DNA of 64,000 nucleotides, taken from the NCBI GenBank assembly GCA_949987705.1, contig OX465283.1, positions 49,886,953-49,950,952 on the forward strand. The letters are read 5' to 3'. The stretch is from Thereva unica. Taxonomy: Eukaryota > Arthropoda > Insecta > Diptera > Therevidae. The notes under the pieces were generated by a model. The model did not search any database, was not told the origin of the DNA, and was given only the letters and a program-made list of their open reading frames with translations. Position 1 is the first letter of the stretch; every line of letters starts with the position of its first letter. This document shows, piece after piece, positions 45,463 to 56,080 of this stretch. A program made the position numbers and the translations under genes.

Positions 45463-45774
45463 TGTGCCGCCCTCATTAATCAAACGAAAATTGACAACAC
45501 GGAGTTTATACTCCTTGTATATGCTCCATGAACTAATCTACGAAGGTCCTTCAAGATCAATAGAAGGAGAAATACACATAATAGATTTATATTTTTTTGT
45601 TTTAAATCTCGAGTTTCCTAATGAATTACTTCGGGAAATGGGAATCCCGAAATTTTAAGAATCGTAATTCTCGAGATTCGGGAATTGAATTTTCTTTGTA
45701 AATCTCGAGAAATCTCGAAACGGGATTTCTCGAGCACAATCACCACAGGTGGGCTTGACACAAGTGTGCACTAA

Positions 45775-45900
45775 TTATGGCTTTCGGCTCGTTCGAATTC
45801 ACTCCCATGCCATTTGGCTTACGAAAAGCAGCTCAAACTTTTTACAGGTTTATCGACAACGCCAATAGTAAGCTATGTTTTCTCGTCTTGTACTTTTCGT
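45775..45900 (+). pseudogene. Ty3/gypsy reverse transcriptase sliver
   Basis: The + strand reads M-A-F-G-S-F-E-F-T-P-M-P-F-G-L-R-K-A-A-Q-T-F and F-I-D-N-A, the same conserved block as at about 30795-30870. It begins right outside the hAT right end. The catalytic YxDD is not preserved. Confidence 0.65.
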
Positions 45901-46240
45901 CCAAATACAATGCAATTTAAGAAGTCTAGTATGATCTTTTTCTTATTATTGTTTCCAAAGCAATATTAAAAGCGATATTGTATCTGCCTGTCGAAAACCT
46001 GTTCCTTGAGTAGAACTTATTGAATTGCCACTTTGTTTTCTACCTTGGGTTCTACAATCCTACATCGTAATTTTACAAAGTTCTGGCAGATTTTTAATCG
46101 TCGTCGATTTAAATTAAAAATGAATGCCTACAGGATATATTTTGGTCTTTTTTATGGTCCAAACCAATTTATGTTCCGGTACCGAAATGGTTCGGTGCCC
46201 TTTGTTCCACCCCAAATTCTAGACAAAAAACGGAAAACCC

Positions 46241-46289
46241 CTTACGCCACTCCAAAACTCTTACGCCACTCAAAACCCTTACGCCACTC
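46241..46289 (+). repeat. Three tandem copies of CTTACGCCACTC
   Basis: Copies start at 46241, 46260 and 46278, spaced 18-19 bp, with AAAAC spacers. Confidence 0.8.
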
Positions 46290-46493
46290 GATGCTACATA
46301 CGCTTGACCTTCTTCAAACAATTTGGAGCCCAAATATACTGTAATGGCACAATGGCGCGACGGTGCTGAGAAAGCAATCTGAGGCACCATTGTGCTTGTT
46401 CATGCCCCAGAGCCAGAAGCCCTGAAGAACCTGACTCTAGGAACATGCGCCTACATAAAAAAAAATTCCACAAAAAAATTCACTCTCCCTATA

Positions 46494-47994
46494 GTCCAGG
46501 AAGAATAGAAAAAAAGTTGAAATAAATCTACCCTGCGATTTCTTGACGCTATAATTAAGAGAAAAATCGTAGGAATTCAATGAATGTGTTTTGGATAAAA
46601 TTGGTCCAGGGCAACAGGTGGTAAAAAGCTAATAAAAGGAGCGAAAACGCGTTTTTTCACGTTTTGGGTACGAAAAATATGTTGTTTTGGAAAACAAAAA
46701 ATACTACTTAATAGTGCTTAAAAAGACGAAAATTATGAGTTTTGGACCATTGATATCGGTCAACAGGTTTTTGCAGAAAAATTCAAAAACCGTTAAAAAT
46801 TGTCATTTTTTAACATTTAATTATAGGGAATGTAATTATCGTAGAACCTTGTGGCCGGGCTTAAATTGTGGCCACTGATGGTGCCTACCTACAATAAAAA
46901 ATTCATGAAAAAATAATGGTAACTTTTCGAGTAAATCTCAAAAATGTAAAAACACCTGTTTCACAAAAAAAGGTTGAACAAGGCCCACAATGGTCCTAGA
47001 AATTTTTTGATTGACATTTTGGCTCGCAAAGGGTTGCTCTACAACCCCATTTTCATGAAATGTATGTAAAGTTTGATTTAACACCTTAAAACCCCGTTTG
47101 AAAACCTACCTTTTTCCAGTTTTTTTGAATAAAAAGCTTTTCTTTTGAGTTTTCTTCGTGAGCTCTTTGAGCTTTTTTTTAAAAGCAAACAAAAACTGCG
47201 GTTTTTCAAAACTATAATTAAGAGAAAAATCGTAGGAATTCTATGAATATGTTCCGAATAAAATTGGACCTGTAGAATAGGTGAAAAACAAACTAATAAA
47301 ACTGTCGAAGAACGATTTTCAAGAAAAAGCTCAAAAGTAAAGTTTTTAATTCAAAAAACTGGAAAAAGGGTGGTTTTCAAACGGGGTTTTAAGGTGTTAA
47401 ATCAAACTTTACATACATTTCATGAAAATGGGGTTGTAGAGCAACCCTTTGCGAGCCAAAATGTCAATCAAAAAATTTCTAGGACCATTGTGGGCCTTGT
47501 TCAACCTTTTTTTGTGAAACAGGTGTTTTTACATTTTTGAGATTTACTCGAAAAGTTACCATTATTTTTTCATGAATTTTTTATTGTAGGTAGGCACCAT
47601 CAGTGGCCACAATTTAAGCCCGGCCACAAGGTTCTACGATAATTACATTCCCTATAATTAAATGTTAAAAAATGACAATTTTTAACGGTTTTTGAATTTT
47701 TCTGCAAAAACCTGTTGACCGATATCAATGGTCCAAAACTCATAATTTTCGTCTTTTTAAGCACTATTAAGTAGTATTTTTTGTTTTCCAAAACAACATA
47801 TTTTTCGTACCCAAAACGTGAAAAAACGCGTTTTCGCTCCTTTTATTAGCTTTTTACCACCTGTTGCCCTGGACCAATTTTATCCAAAACACATTCATTG
47901 AATTCCTACGATTTTTCTCTTAATTATAGCGTCAAGAAATCGCAGGGTAGATTTATTTCAACTTTTAACTACTTTTTCGCTATCTCTCCTGGAC
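46494..47994. mobile_element. 1.5-kb fold-back element, near-perfect palindrome flanked by TA
   Basis: Arms of about 640 bp (46494 to about 47140 and about 47345 to 47994) are inverted copies. The inner 500 bp look identical by eye, so the same 63-codon frame appears on + (46687) and - (47791). Ends read GTCCAGGA; TA flanks at 46492-46493 and 47995-47996. The central spacer (about 47140-47345) contains a diverged direct copy (about 47211-47275) of the arm start (ctataattaagagaaaaatc, 46549). No transposase is encoded. The TA target suggests mobilisation by a Tc1/mariner-type enzyme. Confidence 0.85.
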
Positions 47995-47996
47995 TA

Positions 47997-49904
47997 CTAA
48001 ACCACCGAAATAACCGTTAGGGAGAGACATTATGCCGGCCACACGATGAACGCTAGCTCGCCGGTTGGGGTCGTGGGGTGTGTGGCCGGGCCTATACGCT
48101 TCATGGTTCACCACTTACCTCAAATATCGGCGTGAATGTTTCTCTTCGTCACTCCATGTTTATCGCCGTTGCACCTGTAGCGACATCAACGACTCGCGGT
48201 CCTGAAAACTTGAAACCTCATCATAGAAAAAGAGAGAACCTCGGAGCGAAAACTCAAATCAACCATCCTGAAAAATAAGGGTTGGCTACTTAGGCCATCA
48301 TAATGCAAAAAAAATTAGCTTTCAAATTAATTCTTTATAATTCAATTAATTTATAATGTTATAATCACCACAGTAAACGGTATGACAAGAAGAGCAAAAA
48401 TTAACAAAAGAGTAAAACAATAAAACAAACATGTACGTAGAACACAACTACATGAAGTGGTCTACACATATAGCCACTCAATCAAAGAAAAATCTACGCC
48501 TGGCGCCAGTCGCTGATCCTTGAACAATGTTATCACACATATAAACTAAACATTATATGATTTATAAAGGTTTCATAAACAAGATCTGACAAAAAAATTA
48601 CATATCAATTCTACGGAACAACGTGTGGTAAAGCGTATGAAAGTTAGTGTCGAATAAACAAAATATCTTACCCTAACTGAATATAATTAATTAATAAAGT
48701 GTAATATTTTATAAACAATAAATATTAGGTAGTTAATTGGTTATAAATTGAAAGATGAATACTGTATCAAACATTTTTTTTGTTATCTTCCAACATTAAA
48801 TTATTTCCATTTTTATAAAGTTTGTTATATTATCATTTTGTGTTGTTTTAAAATTAAAAGAAATAATTTGAAATTCAAAAATTCAAAGTTCGTTTACTTT
48901 GCAAAACTTAGTGTTCGTTCACGAGTGGCACTCGCGAAAACTTCACAAGAGTGCCGCTTAAAATGGTTTCTTTTTTTTTTTATTTTTTTGATACCAACTT
49001 GTCTTGCGTACAAGTTTCCAACAAAATTCGATGATTTGCACGCTTGTTATTTGCTACGCTTATAACTAACCTACGCACCTGTAAGTTCCACTAAAGGAAA
49101 GAACCTCGTATCTCATCCAGCCTTACTTAACCATTTTTGTTCAATTTTAACACCGTATCGAACTTCCTACAGCTGTCCGTCATGTGCCAACTTCTACTTA
49201 GTTGTGGATGCAGCAGTCACCCTTCCTCTCTGAACTTCACCTTTATGCTTCGGGCAATTGTGGTATTTTCCCCTCCAAACTACACCGACTCTCTACTATA
49301 AAATCCAAAATACACGCCGACACAGCACAGCTCCAGGCAACGTTTTTAAAGTTGCGACAAAACTCAAAAGAAAATTTTCTTTTATCCTCAGCAAAACAGA
49401 ATGATAGAAAAGAAGCCCTGGTTCACAAAACTTCGTGTAAAGATGCTTTCGACCAATGGTGTCAATACATATAGAGTGCTCCTTATTCTCCTAGTCCTCT
49501 TCCTAGTCCGCTTATGGTGTATGGTAAGACCAGTCCTTGCCCTCTTTTTCTTTTTTTTTTAATTCGAGCCTTTTAAGAATTTTTTTGCAAAATTCACCGA
49601 CTGACTAACAATTGACGGACTCCAAAACTGGCTAACTCTTTTCGCAAAATTCACGGACTTTTTTTTCTCGGACTACAAAAAAAACGACTCTCCAATACTG
49701 ACTGCAAAAACTGACTTCCTAAAACTGACTTCCTAAAACTTTTTCTTTTTTTCGACCCCCTTCAATTATTATTTTTTTCCTCGCCTCCTCGTTTAAAATT
49801 TTCCTGTTTCCGCAAAGTGATTTTCTACAAATTCCCCATTACAAGGTGATTTCAAAATAAAATTTCCCAAAATTTTACAACCGACCGTTACAATACTGCA
49901 GCAT
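47997..49904. other. Spacer with poly-T and short repeats
   Basis: AT-rich. A tandem 'tgacttcctaaaac' pair occurs near 49709-49736. The + frame at 49202-49474 looks protein-like in composition but is not recognised. Nothing else is supported. Confidence 0.35.
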
Positions 49905-50529
49905 GGACAACAGTACTACCCTGCATTTTATGGACAGAGGAGGCCCATGACAAAATTATTGGCAACATACTTCTCTCGGCCGTTACATAATTAAAATTTT
50001 TTGGAAATTGAGATGTATGCCGTCCCTTTGAAAATCAATTTGAACAGATGATAAGTCGGTTTCATACATTTGCGTTCGGCCAAACTGAGGTAATACAATC
50101 TCTGCGATGTAGCCCTTTCCCGTCAACGTTAGCACGTAACATAACTTTGGCTCCTAGGTATAATTAAAGTTCTTGTGCCGAGCCACCTGTCTTGTTACTA
50201 TCTGCTGGTATGATATCGGTTATATTAACGTTTTCCATATTTGGTGAGGATCTACCAGCTGGTCCTGGGTTTTGATTTTGTATATATGGGCACTTTTGTT
50301 TCGGAACGAATTAAGAACCGATTATTAACCTGTTGGTTACTCTTAACGCCTTATCGATAGCGAACTCACTAACACCATCTTGAAAAACTCTTCCCATAAG
50401 AACATTAAATTGCTCAGATTTCAGTTCGCCAATTTGCAGTACATTTAGCACATCAATGAAGGCATTGTCTCCTTGTTGACGCATGTTCTCAGTCAGCTCA
50501 CAAAGCGTGAAAACAGTCGACCCTCCCAA
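49905..50529 (-). pseudogene. Helitron-type PIF1 helicase C-terminal fragment
   Basis: Minus strand: F-T-L-C-E-L-T-E-N-M-R-Q-Q-G-D and F-I-D-V-L-N-V-L-Q-I-G (50510-50420), then L-G-A-K-V-M-L-R-A-N-V-D-G-K-G (about 50155-50112), then F-G-R-T-Q-M-Y-E-T-D-L-S-S-V-Q-I-D-F (about 50090-50035), and I-I-L-S-W-A-S-S-V-H-K-M-Q-G (about 49960-49915). These are C-terminal SF1/PIF1 helicase motifs typical of Helitron RepHel proteins. Truncated, with frameshifts. It could belong to the same family as the Rep piece at 13085. Confidence 0.75.
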
Positions 50530-50572
50530 GGTCCGCCATCTTAGAAGCGAGATCTTGATTTTCTTTTATGCT

Positions 50573-51079
50573 GCGTACACACCGGCCCAACGAAGGCCAA
50601 CAACGACATTCGACTTTGACTACCTCACGTTGGTTCGCGTTTGGAAATACGTCCATAAGCATTTGTTGGTTTAGCAAACGTTCGTTGGGACGGGTATTCG
50701 GTTTAGTTGAATCGAAGAGGGCTATGGATGACGACGAAGAAATCATTATATCTAGTTTCATATACCTTAATGAAACATTAAGGAATAAGAAATGAAAGCG
50801 CAGGTTGTGGACCGCAACATTTTTAAGTCAAAAATCAAAATCCATAAACGTCAAATTCTTAAAATTTCGGCCTTTAAGCCTGTCAATCGTTGGTTAAACT
50901 TCGATGCCCATCCATACCACATTCGCTCAATTGGCTTGTTTCCTTTTATGTTACCGCCACCCCACGGGCTGCAAGCGAACGCCAACGAATCTTCGTTGGC
51001 TTTCGCTAAACCGTCCACACAGAACCAACGAACGTCAGCGAATCCCATTCGTTGGCCTTCGTTGGCCCGGTGTGTACGC
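50573..51079. mobile_element. 507-bp inverted-repeat element with transposase start relic
   Basis: Terminal repeats: GCGTACACACCGGCCCAACG continuing AAGGCCAAC, matched by the reverse complement of the right end with one mismatch (about 30 bp). Subterminal 'ccaacgaa/ttcgttgg' motifs recur. Inside, an ATG at 50724 opens M-D-D-D-E-E-I-I-I-S-S-F-I-Y and stops after 23 codons; the acidic start resembles PIF/Harbinger nucleases. It is probably an internally deleted Harbinger. No obvious 3-bp duplication. Confidence 0.7.
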
Positions 51080-51811
51080 GACATTACAAAATTTTCAGAT
51101 TGCATTGTCACGGCAACTCAATGTGTGTGCAAGAATATATTTCATAAAAATCGGTTAAGCAGTAGTTTAAAAAGCTGTCGCAAGATTTGAACCAAAGAAA
51201 GAAACAAACAAAAAAATATACGAGGTCAAGCTAAATAAAACCCTTAAAAAAATCCACTAATATACAACCGCTGTAAAACAATCTTCTAGTCTTTGGTAAC
51301 GTCCACCAAGAAGAATTTTACTACATCTACAAGGTGGCGTGATAACAAACAGCAAATCCAAGGCCTGCTTACTAAAATCTTTGTTCACATCGAATTCTTC
51401 TTTGCCGACATTGCTATGCCATCCTGTGCACTCTAGTGTTCTTCACACTCAATAAAAACGGTTTTCTTCATGGCTATCGCGAAATATATATGTAAGTGCT
51501 CAAAGAGCTTAATGGCTACAAATCCACACGTTTTGACAGTTCTACTTCCTACAGTCCTTACAATGTTCTCATATTTAACTAAAGCTCTGCGCAAACTCCT
51601 TGCGCTATCATACATTCCGGAGTTTATCCAGACGCTTGAAGACACCCACATGTTCAGCCAATACCACAAACACGTGCATCCTACAACCGCTTTAACTACT
51701 GCCCAAAAGCAAATACTTCTATTATATCCAAAATCATTTCAATCAACAATCACGACAATCAATAAAAATCTTGAGAAGGGGTGGAGGTATCTAGAGTTTA
51801 AGCAAATCTTT
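51080..51811. other. Unassigned segment with a 116-codon + frame (51470-51820)
   Basis: The frame (starting M-A-I-A-K-Y-I-C-K-C) has a balanced composition and no stop for 116 codons, but no motif I can assign. Its end runs into the next MITE. It may be part of an unrecognised mobile element. Confidence 0.3.
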
Positions 51812-52078
51812 AATTACTGAGTTTCCATGTAGAGTTTACTCTGGATTTACTCAGAGTAAGTTCCCATGGAAACGGGAGATGAACAAAACTGCGTTAAATC
51901 CAAGTAAACTCAACGAAACCAGTCCAGTTAAGCCGGGTTCGATTTACTGCAAATGTAAAATTATTTATCTGTCACTTTAACCCAGAGCCGTTATAGAAAT
52001 AGCATCGAGTTAACTTGAGAGAAAAAGCTTCCTGTTTACTCAACGAAAAACTCTACCTCGGCTCATGGGAACACAGTA
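51812..52078. mobile_element. MITE family M, copy 1 (uninterrupted)
   Basis: The ends read TTACTGAGTTTCCATG and, on the other strand, TTACTGTGTTCCCATG. The interior includes 'tttactctggatttactcag' and 'aaattatttatctgtcac', shared with copy 2 at 58812. About 267 bp. It abuts the family J fragment at 52079. Confidence 0.7.
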
Positions 52079-52540
52079 AATGACAAACAATACGGCTTTA
52101 AAAAAACGTCCACCAGCGACCTTTTAGAGCATCTCACAGAGCACCTAGATATCTCCAAGGCTTTTAATAGAGTTCAGCACACTGCTCAGTTAGCTAAACT
52201 CTACGCCATTGATATTGACCCAGCTCTAAAGAACTAGATCAAGAGTTCTGTTACTGATCGCGTTCAAATAAGGTAGTATCGGACATCTTCAAATCTAACC
52301 CCACACCTCTGACGGTTTTCCTAAGGATAACTTTTATCAGCTCTTTTCCTAATCTCTATAAGCCGTTAAATTTCTCGGTGACAACAGCATTATTTGCCAG
52401 ACACAATAGGAATTAGAGTAACCCTGAAAAAAGTTTGTCCCTTCTATAATAGCGATTGTTCCAATGAAATAAACGCAATCTTTCCTCCACGGCAATCTTC
52501 TTCGCACTGACTACAGCTCCCTTTAATAAGCCTTTTCAAT
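52079..52540 (+). pseudogene. Family J (Jockey-like) LINE, copy 4, highly deleted
   Basis: It begins N-D-K-Q-Y-G-F, then L-T-E-H-L, a short deletion, D-I-S-K-A-F-N-R-V-Q-H, and much later F-Y-N-S-D-C-S-N-E-I-N-A-I-F-P-P-R-Q-S. The palm to thumb region is largely missing and there are many stops. It is the most decayed of the four family J copies. Confidence 0.65.
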
Positions 52541-54359
52541 TATTTTTATTGCATGTCTTCCTCTATTAAATCATACATTCCACGAGCAGGTTGTTATCAG
52601 ATTACACCACATAAATTATTATTTTAAATTCAATTAATCAGAACCATTAAATCACATCAAACATTTAACATTACAACACCAAATGAACAATAAAAATTGT
52701 TTTATGAAGTTAGAAAAATGTCACTCACAACTCTGCCACAAGTCATACGAACTGATCTGAAAATAAAATTTGTAAATAATCATTTTTTCTAATTGCGCGT
52801 TTATCACATGAACGTTAATTTGCTATTCAGCTGCAATATGATTGCATTCTTGCACGCAAACTGGAGAATTTTAAAGGCAGGCAAATATTTAATTACTGCA
52901 ATTTAACTGCTAGACCCCTATGGTTTTAATTAGCCGTTGACTTCGAATAAAATAGGATTTGCATGTAGTTAGCTGTCATCAAGGTAGTTGCGTATTATGA
53001 TAATGCAGATGACGTAAATTTATGTTTCGTCATAAATTGTCGCATTTGTTTAATATATATAAATAAAATAATTAATTGTTTTTTAAGCTCTTCATTTGTT
53101 CTGGTCATTTAACTTTCGAAATTCATTCACCCTTGACGTGGCAATTTTATTTCTTCTTGCAAGTAAAGAATTCAACAAAAATGATATCCTTGACTTTTGC
53201 AAGAAATTCCCTAAAATCGTAGCTGTGTAACGGCTGCCTTGTTGGAGGAAAAAGTTAATAAAATATTCTCTTGCTGAAATCTTGGTAATAAATCAAAGTA
53301 ACTCACGAATGCTACAACTTTCGAAATTGGAGTAGTTCTTGGATATATACTAGAGTGCCTTTACAGATGTTTGAAGTAAATGTGCAGAAAATTCTGGAAG
53401 GAAATTGCTTAATTTATTTATTATTACTTTATTGTTAATATTTTTTTTTTATTTTTTTTAACCACATCCAAAGGTTAAATATCTAAAATTAGTTTACATT
53501 AATTAATTCAACCAATGTTTATATCAAACAAATTATGAAATAGAATATAGAATAATGAAATAGAATATAGAATTAGAGCGAAAGAATAAAATCAGTTCAA
53601 ATAAAAATATTAATATTATTATATTTTTAATATTATTTATGCATATACAGTATAACCTAATAGTTCGACTGAGAGAGAGCGCCATACTAGAGATATGAAG
53701 ACAAAGAAAGAACGCTGCCCAATCAAAATGTGGAAACGCAGAATGATCAAATTATTACTTCTGAGTGATTGTAAGAACTGTAGTACTGGTTGGGGTATGC
53801 AAAAGATGAGGCACTCATTAAATTTGTATGCGAAGCCCTATTGAGAAAACTACAATGGAACCTAAGTTTCGGCAAAGACCCATTATGTGTCGCCTATAAC
53901 GAGAACAACTAAAAGATTTTTTACGTTAATAACGTAAACGTATGGAAATGGAACTGGCCTATATAGTATAAGGACATATGGATGTCCTTAACGGTATCGC
54001 AAACTTTTCAACTTGTAGTGCGACCATATAAACTGCGGTTCCAGAGGAAATTCAGGGCTATCGTTTTGGATTGCTCTGAGTCGGAGGAGCTTATCCTTCC
54101 TGCGGGTCCAAGAAATCCCATTTGTTTACCAACGGAACATGGTACAGGGGATGGTGTCGGACCCAACGCAAAAATCTAGATTGCGATGGGTAGGTGATTC
54201 TCTCTTTTCCAGACTAGAATACATGCCATTGAGGTGACATCTACGCTCGGCTCTGCTGGGTCCCTGGCAATGGGGTTTCAAAGGCGATAAGGCTGCACGC
54301 AGGCTCGCGACGTAAGGAGACCTTGGTCTAAGGCCCATAACCCTTCTGTTGAATCTGAT
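52541..54359. other. AT-rich spacer with a 20-bp tandem pair
   Basis: 'tgaaatagaatatagaataa' is repeated at 53536-53573. The frame on - at 54338-54126 and neighbouring + frames are not recognised. No other feature. Confidence 0.4.
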
Positions 54360-56080
54360 GGTCCATCTCTAATTGTGCTGCTAAAGTGGATTCCGGATTT
54401 GGAAAATGCACTATCGTTGGTATCTACCGGCCGCCTGGTGGCACCTTATGTTTATATGACGTCAGTCAATTAAAAATGGCCCTCTCACCTAAGCGTTGTC
54501 CGTGGCTAACTCTTAAAAAACACTCTTCATTGGCTGAACGCGATTTTACGCAAGGACGCGCAATAAATCCGTTCATAAGATGTATAAAAAAGTGCTTTAT
54601 AAAACGGTAGCACTTTTACGATCAGCCAAACAATCATATGCTAAAAATCAGCTCGCAAGTGTTTTTCGAGCCCAATATTTTAAAAAAGCTCTTTTCATCC
54701 ATCTTTATTTATTTATTTGCCAAACAAGGCACTTAACAAAAACAATTACAGATAAAAAAAAATACATATTAACATTAATAAAGGAACATTGCTAGTATTT
54801 AATATTTAAATATTAAATATTAAACTAAATTTAAATATTACATATTAAACTGAAAGTAGCCCTACCCTCTACTCCAATTGAAGGTAATTGCACCAATCCG
54901 TGCCCACCTGAACTTCTTTCTGCGTTGTTCTCTATCAAATCAAACGCCGTCGGTGTTGACAACGTCTCTTCAAAATTCATCAAGTTGTTTGCCCCATTTA
55001 TGTCTAATGTCCTTACTCATATTTTCAATACCTGCCTTACAATTTCTCAGTTTCCTAGTCAATGGACACAGGCTCTTGTAGTACCAATTCCGAAAAAGGC
55101 ATCTTCATCGCAACCATCTGACTTCTGTCCAATCAGTCTTCTATGTTTCCTTTCTAAAGTTTTTGAAAAAAATATTTCTAAGCAGCTCATGTACTATCTA
55201 AATCTAAGTGGTCTTCACTCTATATGGCAATATGGTTTCAGGTCTGGGCACAGCTGCGAAATGGCCATCTTAAAAGTTTCAACGGATATTTTTGAGTCAC
55301 TTGATAACATTAAAATTGCAATCTTAGTCCTACTTGATTTCTCAAAAGCATTTGACTCAGTTCACCATATGATGTTACATGAGAAATTAGGCAGACATTT
55401 TGGACTCGGCATTACTCTAGTTAAATATTTTGAAAGTTATCTCCAGGAGCTTTCTGAAATTCTTAAGGTACAAGAATCTTTCTCTGAAATTGCGCTTCTA
55501 CCTCAAGGCTCTATCCTGGGCCCCTTGCTTTTCAGCCTTTATATATGCCGATGAAGTGCAGTTATATTTAAACAAACCTTTTAAACTTCTTCTCGAGGAT
55601 TGTACTGTTCGGCTAAACAGTATTTTGAAACGCATGACTGAATGGTAAGTTCAGTACAAATCACTGCTGAATCCTATCAAGTCGTCCTGCCTTGTCGTTC
55701 GCAGAACTCCTATTGATATCGAAAATCTGTTCCCAATTACAATTAATGGTAATGTTTTACCCTATGTGGACTCTGCAAAAAATCTGGGAGTTGAGCTCGA
55801 CTCCAAATTCAGCTGCTGCTACCATACCAGAATTGTGCATCGTAAGGTTTATGCCTGCTTTCGCCAACCTCTAATGAATCTATTGCCACTTGCTTTTCGT
55901 ATACGAATTTGGTGCCGTTTGTTCAAGAAAATTGCGTTCAATGACACCTTTCGATTTGTCTTTAAATTGCCTCGTTTTGATCATATCACGCCCTATGCTT
56001 TCGCTCTGCTAGGCATGCTAGCTTAAATTCACTTTTAAACTTATACACACCCGATATTTATTTGAAAAACTTAACTTCTT
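54360..56080 (+). pseudogene. Family B (Jockey-superfamily) LINE, copy 2
   Basis: Order on +: end of the endonuclease and linker (V-G-I-Y-R-P-P-G-G, L-L-R-S-A-K-Q-S-Y), an AT-rich insertion at about 54690-54870, then the reverse transcriptase: G-V-D-N-V-S-S-K-F-I, F-C-P-I-S-L-L-C-F-L-S-K-V-F-E-K, Y-G-F-R-S-G-H-S, L-L-D-F-S-K-A-F-D-S-V-H, P-Q-G-S-I-L-G-P-L-L-F-S, a YADD-type box as Y-A-D-E (about 55545), and a C-terminal region with R-F-V-F-K-L-P-R-F-D-H. A 209-codon stretch is open. Loss of the second catalytic Asp (ADE for ADD) and frameshifts make it inactive. Confidence 0.8.

Larger units (their letters stand above)
42300..45748 (-). mobile_element. hAT transposon, about 3.4 kb, with intact transposase ORF
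   Basis: Borders are inferred from imperfect terminal repeats (left CTGAGAGATTGTG; right, reverse complement, CTGTGGTGATTGTG). Matching subterminal regions are rich in TCTCGAGATT motifs (42350-42425 and 45655-45735), as in many hAT elements. A clean 8-bp target duplication could not be seen, so the exact ends are uncertain. A 417-bp inverted-repeat element is nested in the 5' part. The right end abuts a gypsy reverse transcriptase fragment that continues the flanking sequence. Confidence 0.75.

Noticed and set aside
46687..47791. Two identical 63-codon frames as duplicated genes
   Set aside because: They are the two arms of the palindrome; the frame has no motif and no start context.
55430..55648. 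Separate small gene in family B
   Set aside because: Shadow and frameshifted continuation of the LINE reverse transcriptase.
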